From NCBI GenBank assembly GCA_963932955.1, contig CAWVRK010000005.1, positions 1-64,000 of the forward strand: a DNA stretch of 64,000 nucleotides, given 5' to 3'. The notes beneath the pieces were generated by a model. It was not told the origin of the DNA and made no database searches. It worked only from the letters and a program-made list of their open reading frames with translations. This document shows positions 23,955 to 32,025 of the stretch, piece after piece (the first letter of the stretch is position 1; every line of letters begins with the position of its first letter). The position numbers and the translations under genes are program-made. This stretch comes from Flavicella sp963932955 (lineage in GTDB: Bacteria; Bacteroidota; Bacteroidia; Flavobacteriales; Flavobacteriaceae).

Positions 23955-25379
23955 TTAAGCTTCTATTTTGAATCCCAATTTGGCTGCACAAGCCAACATC
24001 AATTCGTAAGCCGGCTCGTATTCATTCGGGATTTGTCCTTCCAAAATGGCTTCTTTGATGACTTCTTTGATTTGTCCGATTTCTCGGCAGGGTTTCAACT
24101 GAAAAGTTTCCATAATGAGCGCTCCTGAAATCGGAGGTTCAAAATTACGGATGTGATCCCTTGCTTCTACTTCTTTGACCTTTTCACGTACCTTTTTAAA
24201 ATTGCGGTGGTACTTTTTAAATTTGAGGTGGTTTTTGGTCGTAATGTCTGCTTCGCACAGTGTCATCAAACTGTCCAAATCATCGCCCGCATCAAAGATC
24301 AGTCGACGGACAGCCGAATCGGTTACATCGGACGCCAAAACGATAGGCCTAGAACTCAAAAGCACCAACTTCTGAACAAATTTCATTTTTGTATTCAATG
24401 GCATTTTCAAACGTTTGAACAGTTTGTAAACCATTTTCGCACCTAAAAACTCATGTCCGTGAAACGTCCATCCATTTTTTTTGTCAAATTTTTTGGTTGG
24501 AGCTTTGCCGATGTCGTGTAACAGTGCTGCCCAACGCAACCAGAGATCATCGGTGTTTGCAGCGATGTTGTCTAGCACTTCAAGTGTGTGGTAGAAATTA
24601 TCTTTGTGTTTCTGTCCTTGCTGTTCGTCAACTCCCTTAAGATCTGTCAATTCGGGAAGAATCTTTGACAACAATCCAACTTGTTCTAAAAGCAAGAAAC
24701 CGGCAGAAGGTTTCTCAGAAAGAATTATTTTATGCAACTCCGTTACAATACGCTCGTTGGTAATGATCTGGATGCGATCACAATTTTTGGCGATGGAGGC
24801 CAGACAGGCAGCATCAATTTGAAAATTCAATTGACTGGCAAATCGGATGCCTCTCAGCATGCGAAGTGGATCGTCAGAAAAAGTAATGTCTGGAGACGAA
24901 GGGGTAACCAATATTTTGTCTTCTATCGCTTGCAAACCATCAAAAGGATCCAATAACTGTCCATAGCTGTCGGGTTGCAAACTCAATGCCAAAGCGTTGA
25001 TTGAAAAGTCTCTTCGGTTTTGGTCGTCCTGCAAGGTTCCCGAACTGACGGTTGGGTTTCTGCTGTCCGAAGCATAAGACTCTTTTCGAGCCCCTACAAA
25101 TTCCACTTCCAGGTCTTCATAGCGCAACATGGCAGTTCCATAGGTCTTAAAAACTTGGACTTTGGGTTGGTTGGGAAGGAGTGCCGCAACCTTTTGGGCC
25201 AATTCGATGCCACTGCCTACTGAGACGATATCAACGTCTGTGGCGGTTTGTCTTTGCAAGATGTAGTCACGTACAAAACCTCCTATGACATAGCTTTCTG
25301 TCTGCAAGGCAACAGATGCTTTGGAAATGTAGTTGAATATTTCAGCACGAAGTGCTTCTTTGTAATTTGGTTGTTGCAT
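23955..25379 (-). CDS. cca: CCA-adding tRNA nucleotidyltransferase with HD domain
   Basis: Encodes 474 residues. The head domain has SYVIGGFVRDYILQRQTATDVDIVS: the GG-x-VRD helix and the DVDIV pair of catalytic Asp residues. The next block contains LRMLRGIRFASQL, the base-selection Arg/Asp region. A C-terminal HD domain (WAALLHDIGKAPT) is a phosphohydrolase motif seen in many bacterial CCA enzymes. The enzyme adds or repairs CCA on tRNA 3' ends, needed because the tRNA-Asp here encodes no CCA. It is the last gene of the minus-strand operon NTase - TagF-like - tsaC - cca, 3 bases after tsaC. Confidence 0.95.
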   Translation of the reverse strand: MQQPNYKEALRAEIFNYISKASVALQTESYVIGGFVRDYILQRQTATDVDIVSVGSGIELAQKVAALLPNQPKVQVFKTYGTAMLRYEDLEVEFVGARKESYASDSRNPTVSSGTLQDDQNRRDFSINALALSLQPDSYGQLLDPFDGLQAIEDKILVTPSSPDITFSDDPLRMLRGIRFASQLNFQIDAACLASIAKNCDRIQIITNERIVTELHKIILSEKPSAGFLLLEQVGLLSKILPELTDLKGVDEQQGQKHKDNFYHTLEVLDNIAANTDDLWLRWAALLHDIGKAPTKKFDKKNGWTFHGHEFLGAKMVYKLFKRLKMPLNTKMKFVQKLVLLSSRPIVLASDVTDSAVRRLIFDAGDDLDSLMTLCEADITTKNHLKFKKYHRNFKKVREKVKEVEARDHIRNFEPPISGALIMETFQLKPCREIGQIKEVIKEAILEGQIPNEYEPAYELMLACAAKLGFKIEA

Positions 25380-25382
25380 GTA

Positions 25383-25946
25383 TTATTCTCTTAAAATCGC
25401 AATGTCACCCGCTTCTGTAATCCTGAGGATTGTGGACGGTTTTTCTGCTGTTTGATTTTGATGCAAAGCTACCACATAATCTACGCTCTCCAAAATAGCG
25501 GGACTTATTTCTGAAAAGGATTTGGGTGTGGGTTTGCCACTGGTATTTGCGGAAGTGGAGACAATGGGCTTGTCAAAACGACGAATCAATTCATGGCAAA
25601 AGCCACTTTTGACAATGCGAATGGCAATTGTTTGGTCTGAAGCAATCGTGTTTTTCGCCAATCTTTCGGGGTTTCGATAAATGATGGTGGTGGGATTTTG
25701 GGCTTTGTCTAAAACTTCCAAAGCTGCCTTAGGAATGGCTTTGACGTACCTTTGCAACATGTGCAAAGAACTGACCAAAAGAATCAAACTTTTGCTTTCT
25801 TCCCTGTTTTTAATCTTGTATATTTTTGCAACCGCAACAGGATCTGTGGCATCACAGCCCAAGCCCCAAACCGTATCGGTAGGATATAAAATTGTACCTG
25901 ACAATTCCAACGCTTTCAAAGCTTGTTGTAGCACCTCTTTAAACAT
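25383..25946 (-). CDS. tsaC: Threonylcarbamoyl-AMP synthase (YrdC/TsaC type)
   Basis: Encodes 187 residues. It makes threonylcarbamoyl-AMP from Thr, bicarbonate and ATP, the first step of the t6A37 tRNA modification. Motifs are GTILYPTDTVWGLGCDATDP, KIYKIKNREESKSLIL (the K-x-R motif), and VSTSANTSGKPTPKSF. The length means only the YrdC domain is present, without the Sua5 extension. Its ATG at 25946 overlaps the end of the TagF-like gene by 8 bases, so the start is likely coupled to upstream translation. tsaD, which completes the modification, is elsewhere in the window (49.6 kb). Confidence 0.93.
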   Translation of the reverse strand: MFKEVLQQALKALELSGTILYPTDTVWGLGCDATDPVAVAKIYKIKNREESKSLILLVSSLHMLQRYVKAIPKAALEVLDKAQNPTTIIYRNPERLAKNTIASDQTIAIRIVKSGFCHELIRRFDKPIVSTSANTSGKPTPKSFSEISPAILESVDYVVALHQNQTAEKPSTILRITEAGDIAILRE

Positions 25947-26982
25947 GTGACTTTCCAAAAATTTTGTGAATTTTCATACGTCTTAAAAAAGACAATTTTC
26001 TCTTTTCAGGAACTCCGTGGATGGCGATGTGTTTTTTGGTTGCATTTACCATGCGCAAGGCAGCGTTGCCATCTCTGTAAGGATGGTACTGCTCTGCTAT
26101 GGCAGATCTTTCTTTCGCAAAAGAATCGGCCGTTAAATTTTCTGAAAGTTTTGCAGGAAGTGCTCCTGCCTCTTGAATGTTTTCCCATCGAATGTTCTGG
26201 GAGGTGTTTCGAAAGGTAATGACGGGTTTGTCTAACAATAAAAATTCGTAAACAACAGACGAGGTATCGCTGATAAGAATGTCTGACATCAGTAAAAACT
26301 TGATGATGTTGCGCTCCGATTCAAACCGAATGTTGGGCGTAGCTGCTGCTAATTTTTTATAGGCATCAACCCATGCAACCGCCATTAAATCGTGAAATTT
26401 AATAAGGATCAGGTACGAGTTGTCTGTTGCAATTTCTTGGAGAGCCTCAAATAAAAGAGGAGCAGAGGTGAGTGACGGCGAAAATGTGGGAGCGTACAAA
26501 ACTATTTTTTTTGCGGCGTGTAATTCTAACAATGCCTTTTTTTCATCTCTGTATTTGTGGAGCTCTTTTCCATACACGTCCAATTTGGGCCAACCCGTTT
26601 CTACTACTTCAAAATTTTTGTGCTTGGCCTTTAGCTTTTCAAATCTATTGGTAAAATAAGGCCCTTGGGTTAGGTACAAATCAAAATAATGACGAATCCT
26701 AAAATGCCCTTTTTTTTCGCCTGCAAAACCGTGAAAAATTTGCGTTTTTACGCCTCTTACATCGTACGGAACTTCGTTTCCGGGAACAAATAGTGCGTCG
26801 CTTTGGAACTGAGCTACTTGATTCACATCGGAAGTGTGGGCTTCGTCTTTGAACGGGAATTTTGAAGCGATCGATGCTTTTACATACCACAAATAGGAAT
26901 CCCCCTCTTCTTTGAGCACGTCCATGATCGGAAGTAGAATTCCAAAAGCATAGGGATTTTGACAAAAAAGAACAGCTTTCAT
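25939..26982 (-). CDS. CDP-glycerol glycerophosphotransferase family protein (TagF/TagB-like)
   Basis: Encodes 347 residues of the Glyphos_transf family, enzymes that transfer glycerol-phosphate or ribitol-phosphate units in teichoic-acid-like polymers. The family core is visible: FHGFAGEKKGHFR, VLYAPTFSPSLTS, LILIKFHDL and SDILISDTSSVVYEFLLLDK, which matches the strongly conserved SDxSS(V/I)xxE(F/Y) block. No membrane helix is seen, so it is peripheral. Teichoic acids are not typical of Gram-negative bacteria, so the acceptor here may be a capsule or O-antigen. It overlaps tsaC downstream and is 5 bases after the LicC-like gene, so the two were probably acquired or used together. Confidence 0.85.
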   Translation of the reverse strand: MKAVLFCQNPYAFGILLPIMDVLKEEGDSYLWYVKASIASKFPFKDEAHTSDVNQVAQFQSDALFVPGNEVPYDVRGVKTQIFHGFAGEKKGHFRIRHYFDLYLTQGPYFTNRFEKLKAKHKNFEVVETGWPKLDVYGKELHKYRDEKKALLELHAAKKIVLYAPTFSPSLTSAPLLFEALQEIATDNSYLILIKFHDLMAVAWVDAYKKLAAATPNIRFESERNIIKFLLMSDILISDTSSVVYEFLLLDKPVITFRNTSQNIRWENIQEAGALPAKLSENLTADSFAKERSAIAEQYHPYRDGNAALRMVNATKKHIAIHGVPEKRKLSFLRRMKIHKIFGKSHV

Positions 26983-26987
26983 TGTAC

Positions 26988-27668
26988 CTAAATTATGTCG
27001 TTGGCATTTTGCAAGTCTTCTTTGAAATCGACTTCAACACAGTTGTAACGTGAGATGTCCACTACTTTCAACTGCAGCCCGTCTTCTGATATTGCAGTTT
27101 CCAATCCTTTTTCAAAATAATCGTTGTCGTCACATTTTTCAAGATGTTTGATAAACAGTTCCAAATCTTTAGCGGAAATAAAATTAATTCCCACTGCCTC
27201 TCCCAATCCATTTTTCACTTCTTTGGAAAGTGCATCAACAAAACCGTTTTTCAAGGTGTATTTGACCTCTTCAACGGCTACTCTTGCGGTGTTGACGGAG
27301 ATAAAAGAGCAGTTGTTTTGAATGTCCTCGAGCAAAAGAGAAAGCAGTTTTTCATCAAAAACCACGTCTCCATTGAACCATAAAATCGACTTGCCTTTGT
27401 TTTTTTTCAAGGCTTTTAGAAGGCTTTTTGACGTGTTTGTTCTGTCAAAAAAAGGGTTGTATACATAGTTTACTTCAGGAAAACGCTCCATGATCAAGTC
27501 TTTCTTAAATCCAACAACCGTAGTCACATCGTCGATGTCAAAATAGTTCTGAATGTTCTTCAATTGCCTTCCCATTATGGTTTGACCGTTTTTCAAGGGT
27601 GTCAATGGTTTTGGAAACGGATTCCCCAAGCGAGAACCCATGCCTGCTGCTAAAATAATAATCTTCAT
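26988..27668 (-). CDS. LicC-like nucleotidyltransferase
   Basis: Encodes 226 residues with an NTP-transferase fold. The nucleotide-binding signature is IIILAAGMGSRLGNPFPKPL, then the metal-binding aspartate in ILWFNGDVVFDEKL, followed by the C-terminal CVEVDFKEDLQNAN with an Asp common to the fold. The small size and the NPFFDRTNTSKSLLKAL segment resemble LicC choline-phosphate cytidylyltransferases rather than the larger sugar enzymes. Its CDP-activated product could feed the downstream CDP-glycerol-type transferase, or CDP-choline could be used by the LicD-family gene at 29.4 kb. Substrate is inferred, not shown. It heads the operon ending in cca. Confidence 0.75.
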   Translation of the reverse strand: MKIIILAAGMGSRLGNPFPKPLTPLKNGQTIMGRQLKNIQNYFDIDDVTTVVGFKKDLIMERFPEVNYVYNPFFDRTNTSKSLLKALKKNKGKSILWFNGDVVFDEKLLSLLLEDIQNNCSFISVNTARVAVEEVKYTLKNGFVDALSKEVKNGLGEAVGINFISAKDLELFIKHLEKCDDNDYFEKGLETAISEDGLQLKVVDISRYNCVEVDFKEDLQNANDII

Positions 27669-27723
27669 AAATGTGAATTTGTATTGGGATCTGCAAAAAG
27701 CAAATCTAACGACTTTGATGCTA

Positions 27724-27731
27724 CAAATATA
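27724..27731 (-). promoter_or_regulatory. Promoter -7 element for the LicC-like/TagF/tsaC/cca operon
   Basis: Minus strand TATATTTG, full TAnnTTTG match, 55 bases before the first ATG at 27668. No other good promoter was seen inside the operon. Confidence 0.6.
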
Positions 27732-27853
27732 AATTCAATTCTACGATTAAGCTAAAAATCCTGGGATTTGTTGTGAGATTAAAGCACAAAAACAATTTCT
27801 AAACCAAAAATTAGTCTTTGAAATTGTATTTTTACAAAAAAAAAGAAACTGAC

Positions 27854-28264
27854 ATGTCCAAAATCTTAGCCCTTGACTTCGGCATCAAAAGAACCGGAAT
27901 TGCGGTGACAGACGACTTGCAACTCATTGCTTCTGGCTTGACAACTGTAGAAACATCAAAATTGATTGTCTTTCTAAAAGAATACCTTCAAAAGGAAGAA
28001 GTCGTACTTTTTGTGGTTGGAAAGCCCAAACAAATGAACAATACAGACAGTGAGAGTGAACCGATAATTCAGAAGTTTCTACACAAATTGCAAGGGAATT
28101 TTCCAAACATTCCGATCCGTAGAGAAGACGAGCGATTTACGTCCAAAATGGCTTTTCAGTCGATGATTGACAGCGGCCTTTCAAAAAAGAAGCGTCAAAA
28201 CAAAGGGCTTGTAGATGAAATCAGTGCCACTCTCATCTTGCAGTCGTATCTGTACCAGCAATGA
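27854..28264 (+). CDS. ruvX: RuvX/YqgF family Holliday-junction resolvase-like nuclease
   Basis: Encodes 136 residues, the standard size of the YqgF family. The RNase H-like fold has ILALDFGIKRTGIAVTD with the catalytic Asp, VVGKPKQMNN, then RREDERFTSKMA and the C-terminal LVDEISATLILQSYL with the further acidic residues. The enzyme is proposed to act on Holliday junctions and in pre-rRNA 5' processing. The ATG at 27854 starts right at the domain; an upstream frame adds 12 residues that look non-coding. It is 89 bases upstream of def. Confidence 0.93.
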   Translation: MSKILALDFGIKRTGIAVTDDLQLIASGLTTVETSKLIVFLKEYLQKEEVVLFVVGKPKQMNNTDSESEPIIQKFLHKLQGNFPNIPIRREDERFTSKMAFQSMIDSGLSKKKRQNKGLVDEISATLILQSYLYQQ

Positions 28265-28322
28265 GGCGGTGATGAAAAGTTAAATTGCGGGCAAATAAAT
28301 TTCTCCACAAGCGCAAACTTCG

Positions 28323-28330
28323 TACTTTTG
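28323..28330 (+). promoter_or_regulatory. Promoter -7 element for def
   Basis: TACTTTTG, a full TAnnTTTG match, 23 bases before the def ATG. Confidence 0.55.
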
Positions 28331-28353
28331 CAAACAACAAAAACACCTAGCAA

Positions 28354-28941
28354 ATGATTTTACCAATTGTCGCCTATGGGGATTCCGTTCTTAGAAAAGC
28401 AGGAAAAGAGATTGACAGCAACTATCCTGAATTGAAGCAATTGCTTGCCAACATGAAGGCAACCATGGAAAATGCACAAGGTGTGGGATTGGCAGCGCCT
28501 CAAATAGGAAGGGCGATTCGTTTGTTTTTGATTGATGCCTCCCCCTTTGCAGAGGACGAAGATTTGACTCAAGAAGAGCGCAACATCCTTAAAGACTTCA
28601 AACACATATTTATCAATGCTAAAATTATAAAAGAAGAAGGAGAAGAATGGGGCTTTCAAGAAGGCTGCTTGAGCATTCCTGACATTCGAGAAGAGGTGTT
28701 TCGAAAAGAAAAAATCACGGTAGAATACCAAGACGAACACTTTGAAAAACACACAAAAGTTTTGGAGGGGCTTGCTGCAAGAGTTTTTCAACACGAATAC
28801 GACCACATTGAAGGCATTCTTTTTACAGACAAACTCTCCTCTTTGAAAAAACGTTTGCTCAAAAAGAAGTTGGATAACATCTCCAAAGGAAAAACGACTG
28901 CGGATTATCGCATGCGGTATCCAAATGCAAAAAAGCGGTAA
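28354..28941 (+). CDS. def: Peptide deformylase
   Basis: Encodes 195 residues. It removes the formyl group from nascent proteins. All three metal-site motifs are present: GVGLAAPQIG (motif 1), EGCLSIP (motif 2, the Cys ligand) and QHEYDH (motif 3, two His ligands and the catalytic Glu). The C-terminal extension is short and Lys-rich. It has its own promoter match 23 bases upstream, and is followed after 67 bases by a DUF5606 gene. Confidence 0.97.
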   Translation: MILPIVAYGDSVLRKAGKEIDSNYPELKQLLANMKATMENAQGVGLAAPQIGRAIRLFLIDASPFAEDEDLTQEERNILKDFKHIFINAKIIKEEGEEWGFQEGCLSIPDIREEVFRKEKITVEYQDEHFEKHTKVLEGLAARVFQHEYDHIEGILFTDKLSSLKKRLLKKKLDNISKGKTTADYRMRYPNAKKR

Positions 28942-29008
28942 TGCAGGAATGCAATGAACTAAAGAACAAGTAACAAACAAGAAATACAACTTAAAAAAAA
29001 TCAAATAA

Positions 29009-29434
29009 ATGGGACTTACAAAAACGATAGCCATTTCAGGAAAACCTGGTCTTTTCAGTATCATCAACCAATCCAAAGGGGGATTTTTAGTGCAATCCTT
29101 GGTAAATCAAAAGAAATTTCCCGTGACTCAAGCACAAAACATCAGTGTCTTAAACGACATTGCCATTTACACCTATGACGAAGAAAAACCATTGAGAGAG
29201 GTTTTCTTGACAATGCATGCGAAAGAAGAAGGCAAAGCTGCCCTTAGTCACAAAGAGAGCAATGCCAAATTGCAGTCTTACTTTTCAGAAATACTTCCTG
29301 ATTATGACCAAGAACGGGTGTATACATCCAATATCAAAAAGGTCATTCAGTGGTACAATATTATGGTGGCTGCTAAATTTGACTTTGCAACTCTGGAAGA
29401 AAAGGAAGACAAAAAAGTGGAAACAGTTAAATAA
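29009..29434 (+). CDS. DUF5606 family protein
   Basis: Encodes 141 residues. The sequence LTKTIAISGKPGLFSIINQS, then FLVQSLVNQKKFPVTQAQNI and YTYDEEKPLREVFLTM matches DUF5606, a small cytoplasmic Bacteroidota family of unknown function with an SH3-like beta-rich N-terminus. The C-terminal part (LPDYDQERVYTSNIKKVIQWYNIM) is helical. It is typically found downstream of def in this group. Its stop codon overlaps the start of the LicD-family gene by one base (TAATG), which is unusual. Confidence 0.75.
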   Translation: MGLTKTIAISGKPGLFSIINQSKGGFLVQSLVNQKKFPVTQAQNISVLNDIAIYTYDEEKPLREVFLTMHAKEEGKAALSHKESNAKLQSYFSEILPDYDQERVYTSNIKKVIQWYNIMVAAKFDFATLEEKEDKKVETVK

Positions 29435-30018
29435 TGGCTTACGACATTACACTTGAAGGAAAAAACAATATTGAAGCCCTTCAGTTATTGGAGAACGTTA
29501 GTAAAATTCTTCAAAAAGACAATTTGGACTATTGGCTAGACGGAGGAACTCTGCTTGGAATTGTTCGAGAAAACAGATTGCTTCCTTGGGATGATGATGT
29601 CGATTTATCCATTATTGATCCTGGAGAGCGTTCTCTTTCAAAACTAGTCAAATCAATAAAAAAAAATGGCTTAAGAGTACGTGTAAAACTGTTTAAGTAT
29701 AGTGATGAGTTCTTTCAAGAAAACGACATTAGAATCCTAAAGATCCGAAATAAAAAAGTATTTGGGTTGATAAAAGGAAAGGTTTGTTTAGAAATATTTA
29801 TTCGAAAAAGAATTGGTAAAAATACGTACTGCAGGGTCGGAAAAACAACCCAAATAATTCCTTATAAATACTGTTCTCCGCAAAAAAAAATCAACTTTCA
29901 AGGGCATAATTATTTAGCACCTGAACTTACAAGCGAATATCTAACTTGTAAATACGGAGATTGGCAAACACCTGTAAAAGAATGGAATGTATTTACTGAT
30001 GACAAATCTATGTCATAA
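29434..30018 (+). CDS. LicD-family phosphotransferase
   Basis: Encodes 194 residues. The LicD/fukutin signature is clear near the N-terminus: YWLDGGTLLGIVRENRLLPW followed by DDDVDLSI. It holds the Gly-Thr and the metal-binding Asp cluster typical of enzymes that attach phosphocholine, ribitol-phosphate or another phospho-group to surface sugars. The C-terminus (TSEYLTCKYGDWQTPVKEW) matches the family end. The DNA is visibly more A+T-rich than the neighbouring def and mazG genes, which suggests later arrival. It starts on the last base of the DUF5606 stop. Together with the LicC-like and TagF-like genes it suggests phospho-decoration of a glycan, but the donor is not known. Confidence 0.85.
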   Translation: MAYDITLEGKNNIEALQLLENVSKILQKDNLDYWLDGGTLLGIVRENRLLPWDDDVDLSIIDPGERSLSKLVKSIKKNGLRVRVKLFKYSDEFFQENDIRILKIRNKKVFGLIKGKVCLEIFIRKRIGKNTYCRVGKTTQIIPYKYCSPQKKINFQGHNYLAPELTSEYLTCKYGDWQTPVKEWNVFTDDKSMS

Positions 30019-30111
30019 TTACAAAATCACTATTTAAAAAAAATAGACAATGACTTCTTTTATGTATTATTGTTTGGCAATAATTAATTGTTTTTGCTTA
30101 AAAAAACACGC

Positions 30112-30891
30112 ATGAACTCACGTAAACAACAACTCTCCGCTTTCAGCTCCCTCTTAGACATCATGGACGAATTGCGTGAAAAATGTCCTTGGGATAAAAA
30201 GCAAACCTTGGAAAGCCTCCGGCACTTGACCATCGAAGAGACCTATGAATTGGGGGATGCCATTTTAGACAACAATCTGGGAGAAGTTAAAAACGAATTG
30301 GGAGACTTGTTGCTCCATATTATTTTTTACGCAAAAATCGGTTCCGAAACCAAGGCTTTTGACATTGGAGATGTTGCAAAAGGCATTGCTGAAAAATTAA
30401 TTCACAGACACCCTCATATTTACGGAGATGCAACCGTTGCAGACGAAGAGGAAGTGAAAAAAAACTGGGAAAAACTCAAGTTAAAAGAAGGAAGAAACTC
30501 CGTTTTGGAAGGAGTACCAAAATCTTTACCTGCCATGATCAAAGCCAACCGCATCCAAGACAAGGTATCGGGTGTCGGTTTTGATTGGGAAGCCCCTGAG
30601 CAAGTTTGGGAAAAAGTACAAGAAGAACTACAAGAATTTCAGGAAGAAGTAACAAAAGGAAAGCATGACCGAATGGAAGCCGAATTTGGAGACCTGCTCT
30701 TTTCAATGATCAACTACGCGCGCTTTCTCAAAATAAATCCTGAAAACGCCTTGGAAAAAACAAATCAAAAATTCAGCAAACGTTTTCAGTACTTAGAAAA
30801 CGCTTCCAAAACATCAGGAAAAGAACTCGCAGACATGTCCCTGCAAGAAATGGAACTTTATTGGGAAAAATCAAAAGCTTTTTTCAAATAA
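30112..30891 (+). CDS. mazG: Nucleoside triphosphate pyrophosphohydrolase MazG
   Basis: Encodes 259 residues with two tandem MazG domains, as in E. coli MazG. The first carries LREKCPWDKKQTLESLRHLT and then EETYELGDAI and ELGDLLLHIIFYA; the second has ELQEFQEEVTKGKHDRMEAE and GDLLFSMINYARF. The conserved E-x-x-E and E-x-x-D pairs that bind Mg are visible. It removes unusual or harmful NTPs (house-cleaning). The ATG at 30112 is preferred over an in-frame TTG-type upstream extension because homologues begin close to QLxAFxxLLxIMD. A glycosyltransferase gene follows after 34 bases. Confidence 0.94.
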   Translation: MNSRKQQLSAFSSLLDIMDELREKCPWDKKQTLESLRHLTIEETYELGDAILDNNLGEVKNELGDLLLHIIFYAKIGSETKAFDIGDVAKGIAEKLIHRHPHIYGDATVADEEEVKKNWEKLKLKEGRNSVLEGVPKSLPAMIKANRIQDKVSGVGFDWEAPEQVWEKVQEELQEFQEEVTKGKHDRMEAEFGDLLFSMINYARFLKINPENALEKTNQKFSKRFQYLENASKTSGKELADMSLQEMELYWEKSKAFFK

Positions 30892-30925
30892 GCAAGGACA
30901 ACAAAACGAAAAACATGAAAACCAC

Positions 30926-32014
30926 ATGAAAATCATATCCATTGGATCCTACAAGAGAACCACGAACAACCACAAAGCCCAGTTTGAATTGCTAATTGGC
31001 TTGAAAAAAAGGGGTGTTGATCTAACCGTAGTTGCCGACTTTTCAGAAGAAATTCGCAATGAATTTACCAAAGAAAACGTTCGGATAGTAGCGGATTCTC
31101 CGAAGTCAAAAGTGGATTTTGACTACATCCAAAGAACACGAGATTACATCGTTGAAAACGGATTCCACATCGTTCATGTGTTCAATGGAAAAGTCACTCG
31201 CAATGTCATCCTAGCAACAAAAGGACTTCCTGTGAAAGTAATTGCCTACATGGGCTCTACCAGTTTGCACTGGCACGACCCAAGTTCCTACCTCACTTAT
31301 CTGAGCGCACGAAATGACAAAATCATCTGCAACAGTCAATATGTCTACCAACACGTCAAAAAACAACTTTTTGGAAAACGAAAGGAAAAGGCCGTACGCA
31401 TTTACAAAGGTTACAATCCCAATTGGTTTGAAGATGCGCTTCCATTTGACTACACAAAATTAGGCATTGACTCCGCTGCCATCGTGGTCTGTATGGCTGC
31501 TAACAACCGCAGAGTCAAAGGAGTCAAATACTTTGTAAAAAGCACTTACTTCTTTAAAAAAAGTCAACAGATACATTTTGTCTTGATGGGGAATAATTGT
31601 GACAAACCCGCAATTTTGAGCCTTATCGAAAAAAGCCCTCTCAAAGACAACATTCACGTTTTGGGCTCTCGAAAAGACGCAATTTCCCTAATCAAAGGAG
31701 CAGACATCTATGCACAGACATCCACAAGCGAAGGCTTTGGAAGAGCCATCAGCGAAGCCATGTGTGTTAAAAAACCCATTGTGATGACCGATGCAGGTGG
31801 CTGTACAGAATTGATTGATGCCAAAAGTGGCATCATTGTTAAAAACAAAAGCCCAAAAGCGATTGCCGAAGGAATCCTTCGCCTAGCTGGTGATGCGGAT
31901 CTTCGTCTTAAAATGGGAGAAAATGCATACCAAAGAATTCTAAAAACCTACCACGTAGACAAAACTGTGGACGAAACTTTAGCGCTCTACGAAGAATTGT
32001 ACAAGACCTTTTGA
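30926..32014 (+). CDS. Family 4 glycosyltransferase
   Basis: Encodes 362 residues of the GT-B fold. The donor-binding C-terminal half shows VVCMAANNRRVKGVKYFV, HFVLMGNNCDKPAIL, and ADIYAQTSTSEGFGRAISEA, which provides the E-x7-E motif (EGFGRAISE) typical of GT4 retaining enzymes. MTDAGGCTELIDAKSGIIV completes it. It has no signal or membrane helix, so it acts on the cytoplasmic side. It is followed after 11 bases by an SDR enzyme. Sugar and acceptor cannot be read. Confidence 0.88.
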   Translation: MKIISIGSYKRTTNNHKAQFELLIGLKKRGVDLTVVADFSEEIRNEFTKENVRIVADSPKSKVDFDYIQRTRDYIVENGFHIVHVFNGKVTRNVILATKGLPVKVIAYMGSTSLHWHDPSSYLTYLSARNDKIICNSQYVYQHVKKQLFGKRKEKAVRIYKGYNPNWFEDALPFDYTKLGIDSAAIVVCMAANNRRVKGVKYFVKSTYFFKKSQQIHFVLMGNNCDKPAILSLIEKSPLKDNIHVLGSRKDAISLIKGADIYAQTSTSEGFGRAISEAMCVKKPIVMTDAGGCTELIDAKSGIIVKNKSPKAIAEGILRLAGDADLRLKMGENAYQRILKTYHVDKTVDETLALYEELYKTF

Positions 32015-32025
32015 CACTTACTTGA

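Noticed and set aside
28360..29076. 238-residue minus-strand frame opposite def
   Set aside because: Long, but Phe/Cys/Val-rich as expected for the complement of a Lys/Glu-rich gene; def has all its motifs.
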